Assembly (NCBI GenBank): GCA_005281725.1
Contig: SSBO01000012.1
Location: forward strand, 18,981,501-19,045,500
Direction of reading: 5' to 3'
Length of the DNA stretch: 64,000 nt
Origin: Wuchereria bancrofti
Taxonomy: Eukaryota > Nematoda > Chromadorea > Rhabditida > Onchocercidae
Position numbers and translations under genes: made by a program. Shown in pieces: positions 23,187 to 38,700 of this stretch. Under the pieces are notes generated by a model. It saw only the letters and a program-made list of their open reading frames with translations. It did not search any database and had not been told where the DNA came from. Every line of letters starts with the position of its first letter. Position 1 is the stretch's first letter.

Positions 23187-24065
23187 AAATAACTTCATTC
23201 AGTGTTATAATAGGATGTCTTTTCCTCAAAACTTCCAAGAAATTTCTATCAGAATTGAATGACTCGGATTTCCGGTAACGGTCATTAGATAAACTATGAG
23301 TCATGACCTGTGTGTTACTGAATATTTACATACGAAAGTGCCTCCAACAAACGACTTCACACCGTTACCACGCAGAAAATCGTAACTTCCAATTTTGCCA
23401 GAACAGATCCAAATAAGCCATAATGAATACAACTTCATTTTTGTTCATCGTCTTTCACTGGATAACATCACAAATCAGTTGAAGGCAAAATCAACATTGG
23501 TGTGGACCTCAGTTTTTGACTCGCCCATCGCTCCCACTAGAATTTGCAAACAGTCTGCTTCATGTCATTCAACTACAGATTCAGAAACAATATTTCTATT
23601 TAAAAAACAGCAACAGTGTAGCACAGGATCGACAAACGATACACTAATTAACTCACTAATTATCATCCAACCCAACGAAACGGTCAAAAAAGGAAAACAA
23701 AACAATGGAGGAACATGTCATCTTACCTCCCTTTAGGAAAACAATTTAAAACAATGCTATCAATTCCTAAAAATGCAAACAAGTTAATCTTGAGTCCTCA
23801 AAAAGCACTCCTGAACCTTAACGCATAAAAACAGCAATCAAAAAGAAAAAAAAAATGGCAGAAAACAAAAAGAAAACGTCATGCAGGCATAGTAACAAAG
23901 GCATCAAAAAAAAACTTGGTATAATCTAGGGAAAACTAAAATTTTAAACAGCTTAGTTAACAATACAGAACCCAGCCCGAATTCGCTCAATTACAATAAC
24001 TGTAATCAACAATATAATAATAATAGTACAGCAATACAAATATCATGACATCATTATCACGGTCC
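23187..24065. other. 3' flank between convergent genes
   Basis: This lies between the stop of the plus-strand unknown gene and the stop of minus-strand eIF4A, so it should hold both 3' UTRs. A 113-codon plus-strand open frame (23395-23736) is rich in Ser, Thr, Gln and Asn without a domain. I regard it as an incidental frame in the eIF4A 3' UTR. Confidence 0.5.
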
Positions 24066-27526
<3,461 letters not shown>

Positions 27527-28410
27527 GTCAGGATCGCCGAACAAAACGAAAAAAATTCACGTTTAGAGTGAAAATAGATAAAACCACTTCCTGTAAATAG
27601 CTGAAAAAGAATGAGTGAATGCAATAATCAGTTGTACGGATTTCAAATTTTAAAAGGCATTGTAAAAATCGTACACAGTAGCCTGACCACTCAGATTTTC
27701 AAGACGTCAATCACTACCACTAAACGCAGACATGCACATTTACACAACAGACACACAGGTATATACACAGGTACACATATGACACATAAAACCGCTCAGA
27801 CATACATACGGACAGGCACCTGCGTACATGCACAGACACATAAAGACACATTTTTAATAAGAAGCACATCAGCACAAGTCAACAACATATACACATATAT
27901 ACCTACAGAAATGTATATGCAAGAAACGATGCCCATACAACAGCACAACTTACATTCTCATTCTTCTATACATCACATGTAAGCTTTACATTCCAATCTG
28001 AACAGCACATTAAAAAACAAACATGCTTCACTCCCTCATAAATTCAACATTGTAAACTCAAATACTTAAACGTATATATTCATCACTATATGGCCGCGAG
28101 TGTCTCACAGACGCAATATCAACATAAGCATACATATACAGTACACAAACACACAAGCAGCAAACAATAGTGAAAATAAAGTCAACGACATAAACAACCT
28201 ACGACAACACCGGGCGACACAACCACTTAACGGATGCAATCACAGCCTAAACTGACCTCACTCGCTATTATTTACTGCGCGGGGCACGAAAATACGATCA
28301 AATGCAACTGAATGTACGAAGTAATCTTCGACCCATATTCGAAATACGAATGAGTAAACTTCGAACAAAATGTCTGTGGTAAAATTGAGGAATTGTTGTA
28401 TGATAAAATG

Positions 28411-28445
28411 AGGTGAGGTAAAGTAAAGTGAAGTGGTACTTTTGT
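28411..28445 (+). repeat. Short dispersed repeat, copy 1
   Basis: A 35-bp AGGTGAGGTAAAGTAAAGTG-type element that recurs at 28855-28889 with one visible difference. Confidence 0.75.
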
Positions 28446-28854
28446 TTAGTAATCATTTATGATGAAAATTTCATTCGGTAGTAAGTTTTCGAAAGAATTA
28501 TTAGAAAAAGTAGGGTGGAAATTAATTAGCTTAGTTTCAATGATTGAGGAAAATTTCTCGATAGCTAAATAATATAGTCTCTTTCTGTATTGTTATAAAG
28601 TACATATTTTCCTTTTCTTTATAGTTTTATATCCGTCACATATGGATTAATCTGGGATAATTTGAGAAATTGTAATTCCATCCAAGAATTGTTATTGTTC
28701 GTTTGTGTTTCGAAGATAGTTGGTTTGATAGTTGTGGGCTTTTGATACTTACCTGTGGTCATCTCAATTAAAGCACATAAGATAAGTTAAGTAAGAAAAA
28801 TTATTGAAGATATCCTTATCGTTTTAAAGGTGAGCAGAATTATACCGTAACATC

Positions 28855-28905
28855 AGGTGAGGTAAAGTAAAGTGAAGTGATACTTTTGTATCACTTCACT
28901 TTACT
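28855..28905. repeat. Repeat copy 2 with perfect 18-bp inverted repeat
   Basis: The second copy of the 35-bp element. Its core AGTAAAGTGAAGTGATAC (28866-28883) is followed by a TTTT loop and the exact reverse complement (28888-28905). In RNA from either strand this would fold into an 18-bp hairpin. No terminator or gene context is evident. Confidence 0.8.
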
Positions 28906-29782
28906 CTGCTGCTTTCAAATCTACTAGAAAGCAATTTTTTGCCGAAGTCGTAGAATGGTTGAGAGATTGACAACTCCTCGAGTGGAGGTCAGAGGTTGAT
29001 TAAGTTAAAGAATTTAATTGCAAATTTGGGATAGCATAATGAAAAACAGTGGAACAGTTAAGAATGGATGATGATGCAGAAGATAATGAAGAGAAAAAAA
29101 GAGTGACGGGGAAATAATGAGAGACTGATATCGGATGTTACTGTAGTCATTAGGATGTGTGATATTGACAAGTAATTGACCAAACTATTCACTCTTACTT
29201 ACAGGCATAATGAAATGCTTTTGCATAATTGCCAGTATAGTTAAAGTAATCATTTTCATTAACAGGTTAATTGATAGACTAATCGATATAGCTACAGCTA
29301 AAGGAGTAATGGAACTGAAGATGATATAGAAGAAGCAGAAAACGCTATAGAATTTGACCCTTGTAAAAAAAAAGGAAAAATGCCAAAAATTTAGGAGAAA
29401 ATATTTAGAGACAATCAAAATGAACGAAGTAATATTTATGGTAGTAGCTCGAATGTAGTAATAAAATATTTCATCAAATTTTAAATTGCAGATAAAAATC
29501 CCGAACGATGCAGTTCCAAAATTTTAATCCAAACAATTAAATAGGTAGCCAAAACACGATTAATCGTATAGCAGAAGTATTCTAATTACATTTTTAAAGG
29601 TAGTTTAATACTTGTGGGAACTTAACGTTCTTGTCTAGTAAAATCCTTCTTTACATCTTTACAAAATGTATATTAAGAAATTTGTTTCTAATTTCCTCAA
29701 AATAATACACATGCACTCATCTATTGATTTTTTATCATGTTGAGAAAAACAAATAAATTTCAGAAGTATTTTTGATTATTTA

Positions 29783-32700
29783 ATGGAAAGTAGCAATGAA
29801 AGATTTCATGAGGTTATCCCATCCTCTTCCGATAGTGTCCTCAGCACTCAACAAACTTCAACCATATATGCCCAAGCAAAGCATGCCTTTAAAGGACGAA
29901 ACAACGATGAGGTATCCATTTATGTATTATTCATTTTTATGCTTTCGTATATTTAAATATTTCTCAGTGATTTTAGTTTTTATGATTTGATTCACATAAT
30001 TATAACTTGCAGTTACTTTATATTTGAACTAATAGTGAAATAACGATATTTTTTACTCCAACTTCTAACACATACCTTAATTTGTTTTTGTATATCTATA
30101 CAGTCCCTTCTTCTTGTGGAAACTCTATTTTTTTTTCACAGACCGAGTGAAAATTATATGTACATGTCATGTTCTAAATATCTTTAGAAAGGGAGAAAGG
30201 TTTCATTGTTTGAGATTTTCGCTTTTTTCTTTCCAATAAATTTTCATTTTTTCCATTACTGTTAGAGGCAGAAGTTTGACATGGCAGATCTTTATGGCAT
30301 TGAAAGTCAGAATACAACAGCATGTTTTAGTTAATTTTTCAGCTTTCATTTCGAAAAGGTGATGTTATCACCGTTACGCAGCAGTTGGAAGGTGGTTGGT
30401 GGGAAGGAACGCTACATTCTTATACTGGATGGTTCCCGGCGAATTACGTCAATATAATATTCGAATCTGGTATATAATTGATCTCCAATCTTTTGCCAGA
30501 AATTGAGCAATTTAATTTTCCACTGTAGGAAGTTTAGTAAAGTTGTTTTGAGTACCTAATATCAAATGAAGTTTACGGCATCAAGAGTTTCAAGTTTGAA
30601 GAAATTTGTTGCTTATAAAGCACTTTGAAAAAGTTTATATGAGAAGTTTTTCAATGCAGTCATTTTTAGAAAGATTTTTGCCATCTCGAAATAATGGTCC
30701 TCCGATGTTAAATGGTGATGGTCTGTCATCCGGTCCAACAAAAGAAACACTTCTCTTTTCGAGTGATACAAGTCGACAAGCTTATCGGAAACAGGTAAAC
30801 AGTGGTGTCATGTGGATGTTGTGCTCTTTTCTTTATTGGTTGAAGCATTTAATTTCACAGAACTTCTCTATACTCATGTTATTATAGTTTCCATTTGTGC
30901 ATTATACTTTCAAATTATTGTAGTTTGGAATATATTGTTGCATTGAAAACTTATTAAAATGTAGCCGAAACTGCCATAAACATTACCTATAGGATAAATT
31001 GGATCTGAGATCAATACTTCAAAAATGACTTTAAATGTTAAACATGGATTTGAAAAGCTGACATAACTTTTGCAAAATCTGTTCCTGAAAATGCTTTTCC
31101 TACCCTAGTAATACACTTACCACTAGGTATCTGAAAATTTGAACTACGTTTCGAAATGCAGTAATCCGGTCCAACACGACACTATATAACTTATTCAGTT
31201 GAAACTGGAGCCGATATTATGGGTGGCCTGAAGTTTGTTATAAATATGAAATTTCTAACGGGCTGCTTCTAACATTTACGTCGGTTTTGATGCGTTTAAC
31301 ATTTCTAATTTCAGGTAATGAAAGATTTTTTGGAGGCGGAATTGAATTACGTTGATAGTGTCACAAAATTTAATGACAATACATTGATAAAAGTTAAAGA
31401 TTCTAAAAGGTATCTTTTCATATAACCTTTTTCTAGCAACTGACATTTTCTACAGAAAAAAAAAGATTTTCAAGCTCTTGCTGGAAATCTACTTCTTTGA
31501 AAAAAGATGTAAAGATGGTGAAAAATTTGTTTCCAAACAATTAGATTTTATATTCGATTTTATATTTCGAGTTTGTATTTTTAGGATTTCTGAAAAAGAT
31601 TTTCAAGTTCTTGTTGGAAATCTACAACTTTTGATTACTCATCAGCGCGAATTATTAAGTGATATCAAAGAAGCTGCTGAAAAGGATGCAACCAATGCTC
31701 GAATTGGTGGTTTACTGCTAAAAGCAGCACCAAATTTACGACATCTTCTCAGGCTTTATTGTGAAAATCATCCAAAGGCAGTGGATCTCATCCTTAGAAA
31801 TAAGTAGGATTTACGTGAAAGGTTTGATTAAAGAAAAAAAAGTAAGTGTTTATGCGCTAGACGTATAATTTATTTGTGCTTAGCGAACAACATTATCAAG
31901 AATCTGATGTTAAAAGCTAAAATATTAATTGAATCTAGCAGTACGTAGTGTTATGGCTGTAACAAGTCAGATTCTATCTGGATATTCTGCTTACACATAT
32001 TTTCAGAGTTCTTTATGAAGAATTACTAAATGAAATAGATTGTCCCTTGAAAGATTTAATATCTGGATTGAGTCGTCCATTCCGACATTTGGAAACATAT
32101 CCCAGTATGTTAAATGAACTGGAGCGTGGCATGCACGAGGCACATCCCGATCGAGGTGACACACAGCGAGCTGCTGCTGTCTTTCGTGATATTGCCGTTT
32201 GTTTTATATTTTTTGGCGAATGTATTGGGATTACGTTTCGGATCATTCAGAAATTCTTATTATGCGATAATTAGACTTTAAGTTATTGGAAATTCATATA
32301 TATAGACAAAGGAATTTTAGCATAGATCGCGAAAATATGCGGATTGGGCTACAGAACATACAGAACATTCAGTTATTATAAATTTTCATTGAGACTTATT
32401 TTAGAATTACTGTGGAGCTTTACGGAAACAAAAAGAGATGCAGTTGGAATTACTTACTTCTGGTTCCATTGATGGTTTACCATCCGAAGAACTAAAAAAA
32501 CTCGGAGAAATTTTGTATATGAGTATTGTTTCTGTGGATGACATAAAAGCTTCTATTGAAGAAGACTTGTCTTGTGATAGGTAATTTTTTTGTTGAAATC
32601 TTTAAAAATTGAAATAAGAAAGCGAACAGTATGGTTTCTATGAGGATTACTGATTTTTGCTAATTTTATTACCTCTCAGATTATTTCAGGTTAATAATAT

Positions 32701-35700
32701 CATGTCGTTTTTACTTTCATTGTTCAGTTTACTTTTAATAGACATACTTAATTTTACTCATTGTTTTGAATTGTTTGTAGTTCTCTGTTTTAATTTTCAT
32801 GGATAGACTTTTACTTTCTTCAGTAAGTCGAAAAAAAGTCTGCAAAGATTTTAAGTTAGTAAAACAATTAGCTAAGAAAGTAATTATATTCATTTGTTTG
32901 ATTTTAGGTGTGTAATATTGTTTCCAACAACATTGCTTATTCTCGAGATCACCTCAAATGTAAACTCATATATAATGAAGAAGAAAATTTCTCTTGACAA
33001 GCTGTTTTTGAAAAAGGCAGAGAACAAAACAACACTGATTCTTTACAATGGTATTCAAAATTAAACTTGACAGTAGATTAAGTGGAAATAACTCGAGCAT
33101 TTCAGGTGATATGCAAAATCTTGCCTGATATGTAGGTTCGATATCATTAGAAGAATTAGTTTTGCATTCCTCGTCACAGTATGGGTACTTAGGGTTGACA
33201 CCTGTGGTTTTTTCGGCATTTAATTTTGCTTGAGTTTTATTTCATTGCTCCTTTATATCAGCAATGAAGTCGAAATTTTTTCTATGAGCGATAATGTGAG
33301 AAGTTCGACTTAGTATTTGTCTTGATTTATTTCTCTTTTCAATCCTGAATTTTCTTGAAAGAAAGAACAAAACAAAAAGAAGAAATGAAAGATAGCAGCG
33401 GGAATTTAAGGAAGGATGAAGGGATAGAAGAGGAGACAAGTTTGAACAACGAAAGCGGTTCAATGTTTATGATTTTCTCAATCTTTCAAATCATTTTACA
33501 TTCTCCTAATCTAACATAGGGCGTAAGATTACTCTGCTTTAACATCTGCATAATTCTTTAATATTTTACTTAGGTTAACCTACTTATTTTCGGGTATTTT
33601 TAGCAGAGTTTGAACTTTTTATGTTTCGTAGACATATTTAAAAAATTTTATTTCTCCATCTTTTCATTCGATCTTTTTGTAATTATAGCATCCAAAATGT
33701 CCTATTTTTTCTCTCTTCAACTTTAATTTTCTCGAAATTTTTCAAATCGTAAAGATTTCTTTTTTTTAAGCTGATGGTTCATCAGAAATAGCAGTGAACT
33801 TATTGTCAAACGATGAACTACAAAGATGGATTGAGGCCTTCTCATGCTGTACAAATCTAACAGTTACCGATGATTGTTGCGACCTTATCTCTTCTTTTGG
33901 ACCTCAAAAAATCGATATAAGCGATATGCACAATATGGTTAGTTCTGTTTTTTCCGACTATGCACTTTTTTGTTGGTGAATAAAGCATAAGTTTTGCAAG
34001 ACTGTACGATTTTAGTTCCAAAAGAAGGCCAACAACAGCTGGGGTAATAAAAACTTTCATAACAGTTCTGGTAACAGTTATCGGTAGCAGGAGAAATTAA
34101 GATATACGTGACAATGATATAGATTTAAACTAAGAATGGATCTGTAGACTGAGATAAGGTGGACATTATGATAACTTGAGCATTGGATTATAGATTAAGG
34201 TTTAGTTCACAATTTTTGATGTAGAAAAAAATTCTTTATCGAAGTTTATGTCGTGTTATTACATGGTAAATGAAATTATAAAGTGCTGATCTCCGAATCC
34301 AATAATTATTTTATGACGACATAAACTAAATTTATTAATAAATATACTTTTTTTTCATAGAACTTCTATTTTTAAAAATTTTTCTTATGGTCTTTCATAA
34401 TTCTACTCTTTCACCGTATGAAATCAGTTTTTCTTTCTTTTAGTCTCTCATATATACCAGCCATTTTAAAACATTTCTGGAGGAACTGCGTAATAATCTT
34501 TTCTATATCTGATGATCTTAGAAATACAATGGATGAATCTTAAAAAATAAATCTTCCAAGTTCTGATGTGAACGATGTTCCTATTTTTTAAATTTCCGAT
34601 TCATTTCTAAAGTAAGAAGAGATTTCTAAAATTAGCTGAATATGAAACAGCATTTTATCTCCAAATCCTTCTTGCAGAATAACTGTTCCACAAAAATTTG
34701 ATGATTGTTTGGATCCGATAATTTTATTATTAATTTTCTTTGCACATCTGGTTCCTTTGCACATTTGATTGCACATCGCACATCAAAAACATTAAGATTT
34801 CTATTTCGATGTTCTCATGCTTTTTTATTTTTTCATTATTATTAATTTATTATTTATTATTATTATTTTTTTTTGAGAATTTAGGAAACCAGATTAAAAA
34901 TAACAATATCCATCTTTCTGTTGCCATATTAGATTTTCTTGGATGTTGCACTGATTACTTTTTTGTTCTTTTTACTTAGATGATTTGTGCTCGGCTACTG
35001 TTTTGTCGTGGATATGATATAATTTCTCAGTATCATAGATCCCATAAATAGGATTGAAAATGCTTGCATACTTTTATTTCATTATATTCTTTATTTCCGA
35101 AGAGAACGTCTGGAATATCTCATTGCTTTCACTATATTCATTTCATTATCAGATGAATATTTTTCTGTTTCTGTTCTATTGTAACCGGATGTTTCTTCCA
35201 TGTTTTTCGTGATGTTGATAGCAATGATGATAACGACAGCAATAATGGTCGATGGTCATAGTTGGTAATGTGTGTCTGTCTGCTACTCAAGGAAATATAA
35301 CTAGCTGATGCTTTTTTACCGAGAGCTCTTTTCTTTTTTTTTTGCTTTTTTCTTCGATCTTAAGTAGTACATGTAAAAAAAAAAGTAATACTATAATTTA
35401 CATAGCAGATGTTTTTTTCCCCTTTTCGTATCTGTACCTATTTTCCTTTCTATGTTTTTATATTCTGCTCTTTTTTTTTTCTCCTTTAATTTTTTGTGAA
35501 TGATTTATGTTTTTTCCGCATTGTATACTTCCTGAATATCTTCGCGTAACCCCGTTTACACTCTTAAATTGCTTTCATTTTCATTGGATGGATTATTTGA
35601 TTTTCCTAGAATTCCTAATGTAAATTTTAGGGCTTTATGACAAGCCACTTCTATAAAGTACCATCAGTCTACTCTTGACTTCGAAAAATTTTATGGTTGA

Positions 35701-38700
35701 AAAAATTTCATGTTGAGTTGTAATTTGATCACAAATTTTATTTTTGCATGCGAAACTTGCAAACTTTTTTCATCAATCATTAGATATATATTCTTCATTT
35801 TTGCCTGTCATTAGTTTATGGAATTTTTCCAGCTTAATTGTTGTATTTATTAGTGATATAAAAAAGAGGGTGGAAAAGAAACAAGGAATATTAATGGAAT
35901 ATTACCTTATATTATAAGATACAGCCTGAAGGAGGAAGGAGATTGTGTCGGGTGAGATTATCTGTGTCGTTTCACTCTAAATTCTTTTTACTTTTCAAAA
36001 TGATGAATAATTTTTGGAATTTTTCATTTTGTGGAATGTCTCTATTTTCTCAGTGCTTTATGCGAAAATTTTCTCATTCTATTAAGAATTGAACTTTAAA
36101 TTCTCGACCTGCTGACTACCGTTAAAAATTGCTTATCAAAATAAGTGTTGAAGAAAAATCTGCATATAGAGAAAATTTTGTATTTATTCCCTAAAAATAT
36201 AATCCTTTGCCTTCAAAGCAAACAGTTCCCGTTCAAGCAAACAATTAAAATGATGCGAAAATTATTTTAAGTTATTTAGATCAAGGTGATCAAGTCAGAG
36301 ATAATGGTGTGGAATGGAATTGGTTCTGTTACTTTCTATTTCTTTTATTCATTAAAAACATTTTTTATGTGTTAAGGAAAATGAAGTAGACTTTTGAATT
36401 CAGTTATAAAATTCAATTTAAACATTGAATTTAAATCTTTTTTGGATTTTAACTAAAAATTCTATAAATGAGCTGATTTACAGACAGCATGAAATTTCCG
36501 CAAATATATTTCAGTACTGGTAGACGAAGTTAATAGTGGAGAACTAATCAGACACTTTCCATTATTTTTTTTATTTTATTCGCAGAACATATTTCAACAT
36601 CCGTCGTTCACTGTTCTATTCGCGGAACAACTTCTGTTTACTGTAAATGGCCTCTTTTTTTTTTTTCAAGACGATCATCCTTCTTATTCCCTCTTATGTT
36701 TATCTGTCCTCTGCCTCGCTTATTCAATTTCCTAAATCCAAACTATCTGAAATTTAGGGTAAGATTGTTTGAAAATTGTTGATTTTCACATGTTTTGCTT
36801 ATCTGTATCTTATTTCTGGATTCTTCTACTAGTACCATTCATTTTGTTGATCCAAGCAGGTAGTTACAACTTTTTCCTTTGAATTTTTTTTGGCCAGAAT
36901 TCAATTTCGATTTCATCATTTTCTAATTTGTTATACTGAGCCTGTATAATCAAACTTGTTATCTTGGAATTGATAATGCATTTTAGAGTCTTTCTAATTT
37001 GAATTTATGTTGTTTCCAGGGTTTTTTTCAAAATTCTAAATACAGAGTAAGGATTAATCTTTTCCTTTTTCATTAATTTAGAATACGGTCATTCAGTGAA
37101 AGAGAATCTTTTTATTAACTTCATATTAATTACTCAGAAACAACAGGTCACAGGTAGCTTTATTATTTAATTGTACAGTTTTTATAAAAAAAATCATCAA
37201 ATATGGAAGTTTTAGTCGGTTGCATTTTTTCATTATTTTAGATTGAAATACATGTCAAGATTGCTGTTTGAGTAGTACTATCTCTCAAACTTTTATCTTT
37301 TTACTCCTAAGCAGTGATGCTAATTTAAGCCCAGATTGGCTTAATGATGATTCCATAACTAAACTGTACCATCTGTTATATGAATGAGTAAAAGTTTTTT
37401 TTCTAAATATTTTGGAAGATGTAGACAAGACATTGTATCGTGAAATGTTTAAAAATTTCTACAGTATTAATTTTTTATCTTTAGTAGTTAGTGTTACGTC
37501 CATGTAAACTAAATTTAAACGAAATTTCATCCCTAACTTCCGATTTGCTGAATTGTAACACGCTGTATTCATTTTGATTAGCACGACCAAAACACTACCG
37601 ATAATATCAGATAGCAGAGAAAAAGCTCTGTCAGGAAGGAAGGTGTGGCGAGATGCTAACTGCTTGCTGATGTACATTTTGCACCAAAATTTCCCATAAG
37701 ATGTGGGTTGATATTTATCAGTCAACTCAATTTCTACTCAATTGTTCGTGTAAATTGCACGATGTTTAATGATTACAAAAATATAACGGAATAGAGGATT
37801 AATTTATAAAATAATATTGTCACCTTTTCAAAGTTGATGTAGATATGTATCATTTTGAATAATTTCAGATTTTGTCTTTTTTTTTCCTTTTTTGAAACTT
37901 TAATATTAATAGTTTATAGTACTGTTAAATGCACCTTGCTAAAAAATGATCGATGCTGCTATTTGCTACTACTTGCTAATATTAGCTGCCACTTGCTATT
38001 TGCTGCTGCTTACTACTCCTTGCTATTGTTACCATTTGCTACCACATTACTCCGTTATGACTTCATGATACTATGACAACTATTTAGCGTTCAGTTCTTC
38101 CAAGATTACCACGATTAATTGTAAATTACCGCCCATAAGTTAGATTTTCAATGATTTACTGTACGTTTTTCAAATTACAAAAAGCAGCAAGTATTACGAA
38201 TTACTTTTCGACTTGCAGCTTTGCATGTCATGTTGTAGCCAGTTTTCGAGAATAATGGGCATGAAATGCTGTCAACATTTTCACATTACATAATAATAAT
38301 AATAATTTTTTCTTCTTTTTTTTTCAAGTAGAAACATCGCACATTAATGTTGCTTAACATAAGGCATAATTTATAATGAATTGTTCGGAACGATGAGCAA
38401 CGAGGCGAAGGAAAGAGGAATAAAATGTGTGTTGTTTCCCAAGCTGTCAGTTTACTACCACACCTCATTTTATTTTATTTTATTCATTTTAATGTGAAGC
38501 TTATATGTTTTTTTCCGTTCCACCAGTTTGAAATAGTTGTGTATGTTTTTTTATGACACATAAGTTTCATATTAATGTTAACTGGATATTAAAACGCAGG
38601 AATGTTTACAGGCTATGTTAATGGTACTACTTTAATTAAGGTTACCTTCTTTTTAGGTAAGTTGTAATGTAAATTATTGATGATTCTGATGGTGGGATAA

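Larger units (their letters stand above)
27527..29782. promoter_or_regulatory. Shared divergent 5' region of eIF4A and PIX-1
   Basis: About 2.3 kb separates the start codons of the divergently transcribed eIF4A (minus) and PIX-1 (plus) genes, so promoters for both should lie here. 27700-28200 is rich in ACAC/ACAT steps on the plus strand. A 35-bp element at 28411-28445 recurs at 28855-28889. The second copy is followed by its inverted form, making a hairpin (28866-28905). A degenerate tRNA-like stretch lies near 28942-29010. The TTTCAG at 29755-29760, just 5' of the PIX-1 start, could be a cis- or trans-splice acceptor. Confidence 0.45.

Noticed and set aside
23395..23736. 113-codon plus-strand open frame
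   Set aside because: Ser/Thr/Gln/Asn-rich, no motif, antisense to the eIF4A 3' UTR.
27611..27982. 123-codon frame rich in His and Thr
   Set aside because: Produced by the ACAC/ACAT-rich tract; low complexity only.
29185..29418. Hydrophobic minus-strand frame followed by a GTAAGT
   Set aside because: Could be a small membrane-protein exon, but no second exon, signal or family was found. T-rich DNA gives such frames by chance.
37459..37725. 88-codon minus-strand frame in the pix-1 intron
   Set aside because: No recognisable domain or splice partner.
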